A stretch of DNA of 64,000 bases from Pelomonas sp. Root405 (GTDB lineage Bacteria; Pseudomonadota; Gammaproteobacteria; Burkholderiales; Burkholderiaceae_C): positions 16,040-80,039 of the forward strand of contig NZ_LMDU01000005.1 of the NCBI RefSeq assembly GCF_001425165.1. Reading direction: 5' to 3'. The notes below the pieces were generated by a model. The model ran no database searches, was not told the DNA's origin, and saw nothing but the letters and a program-made list of their open reading frames with translations. Positions 1 to 10,000 of the stretch are shown piece by piece. Position numbers and translations under genes: made by a program. The first letter of the stretch is position 1. The number at the start of each line of letters is the position of its first letter.

Positions 1-751
1 GCTGGTCGGCAGCAGCGCCGTGCGCCCACAGGTTGTCGAACACCGGCGCGCTGGCCAGATGCGCCCACCACGCGGCCACGGCGCCGGCGTCGAGCGCGCG
101 ACCGCGGTCGTCGAAGGCCCACAGCATGCACGACAGCGCCGCGCCGCTGCGGTTCTTGACGATGACGGCGTTGGACTTGTCGGGCCGGTGCAGCTCGCGC
201 ACTGGCTCGTCGGCATTCGCGAGGGCGCTGCCGCTGGCGTCCAGGCCGAGGAAGGCAGCGCGTTTCTCGTCATCGTCCAGGTCCGAGGCGAAGTCGTTCT
301 CGCGCAGGCTTTGCAGGTCGCTCACGCTGGCGGCCGAAGCCTGGGGCACTTCCAGCGCGAGGTGGCGCACGACCGGCCGCCCCGGGGCGCCCGCGGGCAC
401 GGCCACGCCGTCGGGCGAGGGGATCTGCGCCGACAGCGCGGCCAGCCGCACCTCGACCTCGGGCAGCAGCGTGAACAGGACGACGAGGTTGCCGTCGCCG
501 AAGGCGCTCTCGCCATCGCCGCCGCGCAGCGCCGTCAGCACCGGCGGGCGTGGCGTGGCGGCAAAAGCCCAGGAGGCCAGGCCGCCCGCCGGCGCACGCC
601 ATTCCATGCCGGCCGGCAGGCTGAGCGCGACCGCCAGATTGGCAGCCGGCACCGCCAGCGTCGGCGTGGTCGCACTGCCGTCGCGGAACCAGGGGCCGAG
701 GGCGGGTGATGCGAGACCGAGGGTGTCGGGAGCGGGTGACAGGGTGGCCAT
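1..751 (-). CDS. Hypothetical protein, 3'-truncated by window edge
   Basis: An open frame of about 250 codons starts at ATG 751 and runs off the left edge without a stop, so only the N-terminal part is visible. The protein begins MATLSPAPDTLGLASPALG and is rich in Ala, Pro and Val. I see no signal peptide, membrane segment or recognisable domain. The start lies 3 nt after the stop of the 1081-aa gene upstream, with no clear Shine-Dalgarno (SD) site, so translation is probably coupled. It is the third member of the giant-protein operon. Function unknown; codon use and position make a real gene likely. Confidence 0.65.
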   Translation of the reverse strand, partial: MATLSPAPDTLGLASPALGPWFRDGSATTPTLAVPAANLAVALSLPAGMEWRAPAGGLASWAFAATPRPPVLTALRGGDGESAFGDGNLVVLFTLLPEVEVRLAALSAQIPSPDGVAVPAGAPGRPVVRHLALEVPQASAASVSDLQSLRENDFASDLDDDEKRAAFLGLDASGSALANADEPVRELHRPDKSNAVIVKNRSGAALSCMLWAFDDRGRALDAGAVAAWWAHLASAPVFDNLWAHGAAADQ

Positions 752-754
752 GAT

Positions 755-3700
755 TCAAACCAGTGTGGTTTCAGCGGCCGTGCTTTCGCGACCGATGGGA
801 TCGATGACAACAAGGCGATAGACGCTGCCGGCCGGCGCCTCGCCGGCGGCATTGGCCGGGTCCATGCCGTCGATGCTGTAGGGCCCGTCGCCTTCGGCGC
901 TGACCTCGCCGAAGACGCGCAGCGGTGCCCCAGGGTCGCGCCGCATGACGCGCAGCTTGTACGGCCCCAGCGCCCCACCGGCCAGCCCGTGAGGGTGCGT
1001 GAACGTCAACCGCACGCCAACGAAACCGCCGCCCGCCCCCGCACTGCCGCTGGCCGCCAGCGCCGCGACGGGGGCCGGTGGCTGCGGCGGCACGAGCATG
1101 ACGCTGACCGGGTCGGACGGCGAACCCCATGCACCCGGCACCGGCCGGCCGGCGGCCACCGAACCCGGGGCCGGCGCGCCCTGGGCCTCGGCCACCCAGT
1201 AGTAACGCAGCCAGGGCTTGAGCGTGGCGGCGGCCGAGATCTGCACCGGGCCGGCGTCGACATAAATGCCCGTCTGTCGGCCCTTGTCGTCCGGCGCGGC
1301 CATGGGGCCGAGCGCGACGACGGGCATGCGCTGCAGGTCCTGCGCGCCGACCAGCGAGCGCCGCAGCCGCCATTGCACGGCCTCGGTCATGCCGACGGTC
1401 AACGTGATGCGCACCTCGACCGCATAGGTCGCGTCGTTGTCGGCCATGGCGGCCGGCTTGACGGCCAGCACCGGGCGCGGCGGCGGGTCGGCATTGGGCA
1501 CGGCGAAGATCAGCAGCGGCAGCGAGGTCAGCGGCGTGCGCGCGCCCGAGGCGCTCTCCGCCGCGATGCGGTAGACGTTGAGCACGCGCAGGCTGCCGCT
1601 GACCGCATGGCGGAAGGTCTTCTGCCCGGCGGCGCCGTCGAACACGACACCCTGCAGGCGCTCGAACAGATGGTCGGCCGCCAGCGCGGGCTGGTTGCGG
1701 ATCAGCGTCGCGCGGGCGGCGGGGTCGGTGGTGCCGGCCAATGCTGCGGCCAGTGCGGCCTCCGGCGAGCCGGCAGCCGCCGTGCTCAGGTGGCGCACGA
1801 TGCGGTTTTCGTCGCTGTACCAGATGGCCGCGTTGGCCTGGCCCGCAGCGGGCGTCCAATTGAACTCGACGCTCGACAGCCCGGTCACGTCGGGCCGGCC
1901 CGAGTACATCAGCACGTCGGGCACGGGGATCTGCACCGGCGGGCGCGGGTCGTGCATCGTGATGACGGCCGGCTCGCTGGGCTCGGAGAACTGGCTGGCG
2001 GTGTCGCGCCAGCGGGCCACCAGGCGCAGCTTGCGCGTCTCGGTGGCGGCCAGCAGCGGGCCGTTGAACGTGAAGTCCAGCGTCGCTGGCGGCGCCAGCG
2101 GCGTGGCGATGAGGCGGGTCTGCGTGGACACGCCGCTCGTGGTCTGGTCGGTCACGACCAGCTCGAACTGCTGCGTCGCGAAGCTGGCCGGCGCCAGGCT
2201 GGCCAAGGGCGGCACCTCGACGATGACGCGCACCTCGCCACCGCTGAGGGCCGCGTTAGCAGGCTGCGCATACATGGCACGAAACACCGGCCGCGGCGGC
2301 CTGGGGCGCGGCCCGGGCGGGTTGACGACCTCGGCCCAGCCGGACCAACGCCCGAAGCCGTCCTGCTGCGCGACGCCGTAACGGATCGCGTCGGCGCTGG
2401 CCTGGCGGTCGGCCAGCTGGCCGGTGCCCGGTGCGGGCGGCGGCAGCGCTTCCTCGTCGGCGGCATTGCGGCCCAGCACCAGCGGCAGGTGGAAGCCGTC
2501 GCCATTGCGCTTGTGCAGGCTGTCGCGCTGTGCGCCGCCGTCGGGCGTCTGCTTCTCGGCCGCCAGCAGCGCGGCCACGCCGACGCCGGCCAGTTGCAGC
2601 TCGACCTCACGGCGCGCCTGCGGCACCGGCGCGGGCACCCAGCCCATGTGGTTGTGGGCGGTGATGAGCGGCGGCTGCATGGGCGCCGGGCTGGCGCTGC
2701 GGTCGGCCACCGCCAACGCGCCCAGGCCGACGACGTTGCCCATCTCCTGCAGCGTCTGCAGCAGCTTCTTGTCGAGCGGCACGTCCAGCCCCGAGGCCAG
2801 CTTGATCCAGGCGCCGACCCAGGCGCTACTGGTCGGGAAGCGCACATCCCCGCCGATCTGCGCCAGCAGCGCGTCGAAGAAGGGGTCGCGCTGCGTCGGG
2901 TCCTTGGCCGGCGGGAAGTCCTGGAAGAAGCCGGCCACCCAGTAGAAGACCAGCAGCGGCGCCGGTTCCTTGAACTCGTTGTCCAGCGCCTTGTGGCCGA
3001 ACAGCGCGGCGCAGCCGGGGTCGAAGCGGGACTGCAGCACGCGGTCCAGGCAGCGCTGCGTGAAGTTGCCCAGCGGCCGCCCGCGCTCGTCGCTGACTGG
3101 CGTGGAGGTCGTCATCTCCAGCGGCGACACCGACAGGTCGGTGATCAGGCGGTCGAGGTCGGGCTGCAGTGGCAGCGCCAGCGAGTTCACTCGGCGCGCC
3201 TCCCACAGCGGCGTTTCCACCGGCGCGGAGGCCGGCGCCACCATGCCCAGCGTCTCCTGCAGTGGGCGGCGCTGCGGCGCCTGCTGCAGAACGCGCGCCT
3301 CGGCGCGCAGGATGGGGTTGGCAATCGGCAGATAGCGTGGCCCGCCGGCATGCGGCAGGTTCAGCAGCGTGAAGGGCTGCCAGTCGAGCCGGCCGACGTC
3401 GCGCTGCTCGAACCACACGACGCCGACCACCGTGCCGCGACCCTGCAGCTGGATCTGCACGATGCCCGGTGCGCCGAAGGCATAGGGCGGCGCGATGCGT
3501 GTGGCCACGGGCGCGGGGCCCTGCAGCGTCGTGACAAAGGCGGTAGCGGTCATGCCGCTGGTGGCCGCCGCTGCATCCGCTGAGGAAGGAGCAGCCGCCC
3601 GCCGCGAGCCGTCCAGGCGCGTGGCCACCAGGCGCGGCCCGGGCCCGATGACCGGCGGGCCCGGCTGCCGGCCGCCGGGGTCGGCGTTGGCGCGCGCCCA

Positions 3701-4000
3701 CACGCAGGTCTGCCCCGGCGCCAGCGCGATGTGCGCCGTCACCGGGTTGTCGGGCGTCAGCGTGAAGGGGGCGGTCAGCACGCGGCCGCGGCTGTCGACG
3801 AAGACGACGTCGTCGCGCAGCTTGACCTGGCGGCCGTCGCGCAGCACGGCGCGCCAGACGATGTAGGGCGCCACCGGCAGGCCAAGCTGCGGATGGGCGT
3901 CGACACGCAGGTGGATGCCGGGCTGCAGGTGCGTGTCGGCCGGGTCGGCCGGCAGCGCGTGCGCGTTGAAGAGCGTCGGCGAGACGAGGTGCAGCGGCAT
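755..4000 (-). CDS. Large hypothetical protein (1081 aa), partner of the giant protein
   Basis: A 1081-aa protein starting MPLHLVSPTLFNAHALP. I chose ATG 4000 because GGGAGG lies about 8 nt upstream and the ATG overlaps the giant gene's stop (TGATG); a GTG one codon earlier (4003) is possible. No signal peptide or membrane segment is visible. The middle and C-terminal parts hold alternating beta-strand-rich stretches, including phrases such as YKLRVMRRDPG and VYRLVVIDPIGRES, that look like fibronectin-III-type beta-sandwich modules; this is impression only. It lies between the 2823-aa gene and the truncated gene at the left edge. Function unknown; probably works with the giant protein. Confidence 0.75.
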   Translation of the reverse strand: MPLHLVSPTLFNAHALPADPADTHLQPGIHLRVDAHPQLGLPVAPYIVWRAVLRDGRQVKLRDDVVFVDSRGRVLTAPFTLTPDNPVTAHIALAPGQTCVWARANADPGGRQPGPPVIGPGPRLVATRLDGSRRAAAPSSADAAAATSGMTATAFVTTLQGPAPVATRIAPPYAFGAPGIVQIQLQGRGTVVGVVWFEQRDVGRLDWQPFTLLNLPHAGGPRYLPIANPILRAEARVLQQAPQRRPLQETLGMVAPASAPVETPLWEARRVNSLALPLQPDLDRLITDLSVSPLEMTTSTPVSDERGRPLGNFTQRCLDRVLQSRFDPGCAALFGHKALDNEFKEPAPLLVFYWVAGFFQDFPPAKDPTQRDPFFDALLAQIGGDVRFPTSSAWVGAWIKLASGLDVPLDKKLLQTLQEMGNVVGLGALAVADRSASPAPMQPPLITAHNHMGWVPAPVPQARREVELQLAGVGVAALLAAEKQTPDGGAQRDSLHKRNGDGFHLPLVLGRNAADEEALPPPAPGTGQLADRQASADAIRYGVAQQDGFGRWSGWAEVVNPPGPRPRPPRPVFRAMYAQPANAALSGGEVRVIVEVPPLASLAPASFATQQFELVVTDQTTSGVSTQTRLIATPLAPPATLDFTFNGPLLAATETRKLRLVARWRDTASQFSEPSEPAVITMHDPRPPVQIPVPDVLMYSGRPDVTGLSSVEFNWTPAAGQANAAIWYSDENRIVRHLSTAAAGSPEAALAAALAGTTDPAARATLIRNQPALAADHLFERLQGVVFDGAAGQKTFRHAVSGSLRVLNVYRIAAESASGARTPLTSLPLLIFAVPNADPPPRPVLAVKPAAMADNDATYAVEVRITLTVGMTEAVQWRLRRSLVGAQDLQRMPVVALGPMAAPDDKGRQTGIYVDAGPVQISAAATLKPWLRYYWVAEAQGAPAPGSVAAGRPVPGAWGSPSDPVSVMLVPPQPPAPVAALAASGSAGAGGGFVGVRLTFTHPHGLAGGALGPYKLRVMRRDPGAPLRVFGEVSAEGDGPYSIDGMDPANAAGEAPAGSVYRLVVIDPIGRESTAAETTLV

Positions 4001-7000
4001 CACAGGCCCTCCCGTTCAAGCAGCGATGGCACGCTGCGTAGCCGCCGCGTCCCGCTGACCGTGCCTTGCGGCGTCGTGAAGCTCAGCCGCAGCGTGGGCT
4101 CGGGCGTGGCCGGTACGGTAAACGGCACGGCCGGTTTCAGCCACACGCGCGTCCAGCGGCTGTTGGCGCGGTAGAGCGTCAGCGTCTGCGCGCCGACTGC
4201 CGCGGACGTGGGCTCGATGCGCACGCCCGCTTGCGCCACGCCGCTGACGATCTGCGTCAGCTCGCGCTTCATCGGTTCCATGCTGTCGACGAGCAGGCCC
4301 TCGATGCGCCAGCTGGTCGTGGCCGCGTCAAAGCGCCACAGCACGTAGCTCTTGGGTTCGCGCTCGGGCAGGGCCAGCGTCTCGGCGTCGATGGCCGCCA
4401 GCGCTGCATCCAGCGCCGCATCGCCCTCGACGAAGCCGCCGGCGGGCAGCACTGCGCCGTCCGGCACGATCAGGTCGTCGGGCAGGAACAGGCCGGTGGC
4501 CGTGGCGCCATAACCGAGCGCATCCAGCATCGCCGCTGGCGAGGCATAGCGGGAGGTGCGGAAGCGCGTGGCCAGCACGACGGCGCGGTCGGTGCCCTTG
4601 TTGGCGACGACGTTGAGGTCGTAGTCGGCCTCGGGCTCCAGCGGCGCCGTCACCGCCACGCTGGCGCCGCCCATCGGCCCGGGGCCGGGCAGGCAGGGCG
4701 CCTCTGCCATCGCGGCGTGGATGAGCTGGTAGCCGACCGGCTGCAGCGTATCGGGCAGGGCCAGCCAGGCCAGCGTGACCACCAGCGGCTCCAGCACCGC
4801 GTTGAGCGCGGCCGGCGTGGACTGCGGCTTGGGGTCGGTGCGGCGGATCTCGATGGCCAGCGTGCGGCCGTATTGCTCCAACAACTGTTTGACGTGGCCG
4901 GTCTCGAAATGCACCCAGATCGGGTCGCCGGTGAACTGCGTCGCGCGGCCGTTCGCCGGCTCCACGCCGATCAGGTAGCGACCGACGTCGCGCGCATCGA
5001 AGACATGCTCGTTGATCCCGTCCTGCTGCACCGGCGTGACCCCCGCATCAGGCGCGGCGGCAAAGCGAAGCACGTCGGTGGTGCCGGCCACCCAGGCGGT
5101 CGGGTCAGGGTCGGGCGGCGTCTCGTTCGGGTCCTCGGGCTGCCAGACCTGCCAGCTCCAGCCGATCTCCAGCTGGTATTCGGTGGCCGGGGCCAACACG
5201 ATCTCGCGCCTTTCCTCGACGGGCAATGACATCACCGTGGCCAGGATGTTCAGCAGGCTGGCCTGCACGGCACTGTCGCTGGCGTGGGCGTCGGCGGCGC
5301 GCTGGTCGACGCCGCAGACTGACACCAGCGTGACCGTCTTGCCGGCCGGCACCTGGATGCGCAAGCCATTCCAGGGTCCGGTGACGCCGGCGCGCGGCGT
5401 GAAGCGCATCAGCACGCAGCCGCGGCCGTCGCGGCCCCGGCGCTGCTCGATGACCTCGCCGGCCCAGGCGTCGCGCGGCCTGGTGCCGACGATGCCGGTG
5501 ACGACTGCGGTCGGTTGCACTGCGGCGATGGCGTTGCCACTGGCGATCATGGCCTGGGCGCGCTCGGCATACGGGGCCGACAGCGCAAGTCGCGTGGTCT
5601 TGCCGCAGTCGTCGTCGTCCGGCGGCGGTTCGTCAGGCGCGTTCTTGTCAATCTCATGGCAGAGCTGGTAGAGCGCCGCCATCTCCGTCGCGCCGAACAG
5701 CTCGATGACGCGGATGCCGCGGCCGCGGATATCCAGCCGCTGCGGACGCCTGGCCTCGGGGCCGGTCTCACCGCGCCAGACTCGGGCGCCGGTGGCGTCC
5801 AGTGCATGGCCCTTCAGTGGGCCGGTGCCGAACAGCATCAGGTCCAGCTCGACGCGGCTGCAAGCCGCCGGCAACTCGATGCGCAGGCCGTGGCCGGGGA
5901 AGCGCAGTTCGCGGCGCTGGTCGCGGCCGGCGCGGTCGGGCGAGGCGGCTTCGTCGACCAGGTCGACCAGCGCCAGCTCGGGCTTGCCCGAAGCCGCCTC
6001 GAACGCGATGCCCGCATGCACCACCCGTGCGACGGCGCGCGCCGGCCGGTCGAGTTCGTCGAAGTCCACGCAGCGGTGCGCACCGTCGCCGCCGAGGCAG
6101 CAGATGCGGTAGAGCAGGGCCTCGCCGCCGCCGCCGTGGATGTTGATGGCCGCGATGGCCTCGCCCGGCTTGGCGCGCAGTGTCAGCACCAGCGGCTCGC
6201 CCTGGGGCGCGCTGCCACCGTCGCCGGCGACGGCCTGGCCGTTGCCGTCGAGTCCCTCGGCCTTGATGCCGTCGCGCGTGAACACCATCAGGTGCAGCTC
6301 GATGGCCGCACAGGCATGCGGCAGCGTCACGCGCATGCCGCCGGCGGGGAAGAAGATCTCGGCGTCGCCGTCGTTGCCACGCCGTGGCGGCAGCGTGCGC
6401 TGGTCGACCGCATCGGTCAGGCGCAGCGGCTCGCCCTTCTTCAGCGGCACGAACACGAAGCCGCGGTGGGCGATGCGGTCGAAGGCCTTGTCGGCGGGCT
6501 TGAGGCCGTCGAAGGACTCGCAGGTCTTGCCGCCGTCCTTGCCACCCTCCACGCAGACCTTGAACAGCAGCGCCTCGTTGCTGCCACCGACCAGCTCGAC
6601 CACGGCGATGCCGTCGGCGCGCAGGCGCAGCACCTGCGGCGCGCGCCGGGCCGGCGGGCTGATGGTGTCGCTGGCAATCTCGCGGCCGGTGGCGTCGAGC
6701 GCACGCGCCCTGACGGGGCCACCGAACAGCACCAGGTGCAGCTCGACGCCGCGCACGGCGGTGGCGAAACGGATGGCCACGCCGCGCTCCGGCAGGCGGA
6801 CTTCGGCGCTGCCGTCGCGGCCGGGTACCAGCGGGTCGATGGCCGTGTCGAGCTGGTCGACCAGGTCCAGCGTGTCCTTGGCTTGCAGCGGCAGGATGCG
6901 GAAGCCCTGGCGCACGACCTCGGCGACGTCGTTGCGAGTCTTGACGCCGCGGAAGCCGTCGCAGACGCGGCCGTCGCCATCGCCGCCACCGGGGTTGTCG

Positions 7001-10000
7001 TCGCCACCACCCGGGCGGCCGTGGCCCGGCGCATCGCAGATCATCAACGTGACGCTGGGCTGCGTGACGGGCTGGTCGAACAGGCCCTCCCACGGCAGCG
7101 GCAGCTCGGCCAGCGATCCGCCGGCGACGGCGCGGCGCAGTGCGGGCAGGCGGTAGCCGCGCGTCAGCGACTCGCCGTCTTCCAGCGCGGCGAAGGGCAG
7201 GGCGACAACCTCGCCCGGCACCAGCGTGCCGCCGGACAGCCCGAGCAGTGTCATCAGCGACTGGCCGCGGATGACGGCGGTGCCGGCGCGGATGACCGGC
7301 TCGCCGGTGACGAAGAAGCGGCTCGGATAGGGCCCGGGCGCCGGCGTCTGCTGGCGCAGTCGCACCTTGTTCAGCCCGGCCCGCCTGGCGTCGCGGCCCA
7401 GCACGCAGGCGCGTGCTGGCAGGGGCTTGGGGTCGCAGATCGTGCCGACGGTGTCGCCCGGCGCGCCCGGCTGGCCGGCGCCGCCGTTGCTCATGTTGAC
7501 GACCCAGGACCAGGGGTTCCAGTCGAGCAGCTTGAGGTTGGGGCCCTCGTGCTCGCTCGGCAGCGGGTTGGCGCCGCCCGAGGCATCGGGCTGGCGGTAG
7601 GGCGTGCTGGCCCACACCGACTGCAGCGGCTTCGTGCCGGCCACGACCGTGCCGTCGCTGCGCTTCTTCAGCAGCACGCTGTCCAGGCGGTAGGCGTACT
7701 TCAGCTGGCTGGAGCCGGTCCACTTGGGCTGGGTCGGCGTCGGCCCGGGCTTGAACTGGGCTGCTGCCGGCATCGCGTTCTCGACGTAGTGCGAGAAGTG
7801 GATGACGGGCGCGGTGTCGGGCCAGACAGTATTGTTGCCGGCCACACCGGCCGAGGCGGCAGCAGCGGCGGCCACCTGCGCCGGGTCGGACGGGTCGGCC
7901 GGCACGACGACGACCGGTGCGGCCAGCGGCGCGCCCGTGGCGCCCACGCCCATGATGTGGTCGCGCCGGTCGGTCAGGCTGATGCCCTTGACGGGGCTGG
8001 GCGGCACCGGCGGCGTCATGTCGGGGCCGAAGTCGAAGCTGACGCCGACGCAGCCCGAGATCGAGAAGAAGAACAAGTCCACCTCGCCGCAGAACTCGCC
8101 GTCGATGCGGATGGCGATGTCGTTGCCGATCTGGCGCGCCTCCAGGATCAGCTCGCCGCGGGCGGAGATGGAAAGGACGACGAGGTCGAGCTCGCCGCGC
8201 ACGAAGATGCCGCCCTTGAGCAGCAGCGGCGCGGTGCCGAAACCGATCAGCACCTTGGCCGAGGCCTCCAGCTTGATCGGCCCGGCGCTCCACTTGATCT
8301 CGAAGCCCGCGCCGAAGCCGACTGCGAAGCCGTCGAAGGTGAAGCGCACGTCGCCGCCCAGCGCGGGCAGGCCGCCTTCCTCGATCATGAGGTAGGTCCA
8401 GGCCTGCACGTCGATGGTGCCGGGCAGCAGCTTGAGCGTGACCGGCTCGCCGAAGCGGCCATGCGCCACCTGGCCGTCGGAGCCGATGCGCACATAGACC
8501 TTCTTGCCCGTGCCGAGGTAGGGGAAGAAGCCGGAGAACGGCACCTTCACCTCCAGCACGCTCGGGATCGTGTACTGCGCCGACACGGCCAGCTTGACCG
8601 CCTCGTCGTCGATGACGATGAGGCCGGTGATGGTGCCGCTGGCGCCGCCCTCGTCGCTGACCTCGGTGTCGGGCACCTCGACGATGTTGACGTCCACGCC
8701 GAGGATGACCTCGACGTCGGGGAAGGCCACCACCACCATGCCCGCGCAGCTGACGCAGAAGCTCACGTCCGGCAGCGTGCCGACGACGACGCCCACGCCG
8801 AGCGCGAACTGGTCCTTGTGCGGCTCGTACTTCTGCTCCGGCGGCGTGCGCCACCAGTCCAGCTCACGGCCGACCGGGTCGGGGTTGGCCGGCAGCTTGC
8901 GCTGGCCGTTCATGACGAACAGGCCCTTGAAGCCGTAGATCGCCATGCCCGACTGGGCCAACGGCAGGGGCGTTGAGAACTGCACGCCCAGATAGAGCGA
9001 CAGGAAGATGGACGGCGCGATCTCGGGCGGCATGCCCATGGCCAGTGCGGCCTCGACACCCAGGCCCAGCGGGATCAGCTCGGCGGCCACGCCGGCGCGG
9101 ATCAGCCCACCGTCTTCGATGCGCAGGCGGCCCTCGCCCTTGAGCACCTGCGGGATGTCGGCCTTCAGCACGAAGCCGCGCAGCTCGAAGTCGGGCAGCG
9201 GTTGGCCGTCGCGGAAGGTGAGGCGGATGATGGCCTCGCTGATCTCGATGATGCCGATCTGCAGCGCGATGGCGATGCGGCCCTCGATCCACACCGAGCC
9301 GCGGCCCATCGCGACCTCGACGATGCGCAGCAGGCTGCCCAGCACACCGTCGATCTGCCATCGGCCGGGGTCCTCGATCTCCATCGACGTGGTGTCGTAG
9401 ACCAGGCCAAAGCGCTCCCAGCCCGTCTTGGCGGTGTCGTACTGCAGGCCGACGCGCTTGTAGCGGATCTTCATCGGCTTGTCGGCCGCGGTCTTGATGC
9501 CGAGCACGCCGCCGTTGATGTGCAAGGTGCAGACGTAGTCGGTCACCACGCGCACCTGCATGGCCGCGCCTGGGTCGGCGATGGAGCGCATCTCAGTTTC
9601 GAAGGCCGCCGAGGTGATGGCGGCCTTGGAGCCGTCGCCCACCAGCGGGCCGCCGCCAAGGTCGACCTCGGAGAAGCCCACCGCTGCGATCAGCGCGGCA
9701 ATGCGCGCACCGCTGCCGATCAGGTCGGTGTCGGCGTTCACGCCCGACAACAGCGCGGGACCGAAGGCCAGCGCGGCGATCAGCGGCTTGGTGGTGGTGG
9801 AGATCAGCCCGTCGGGATCGCCCTCGCTCTTGATGCCCAAGGCGGCCTTGGTGTAGCCGGTGCGCGGGTCGTGCGTCCAGTTGACGAAGACGGTCAGCAC
9901 CTCGCGGCTGAGCTCGACGGCGTCGCCGCTGCCGGGCATGGCGGGCAGCGGCGCCTGCTGCGGCGTCCAGGCGAACTCGGCCTCGGCCAGCGTCGGGATC

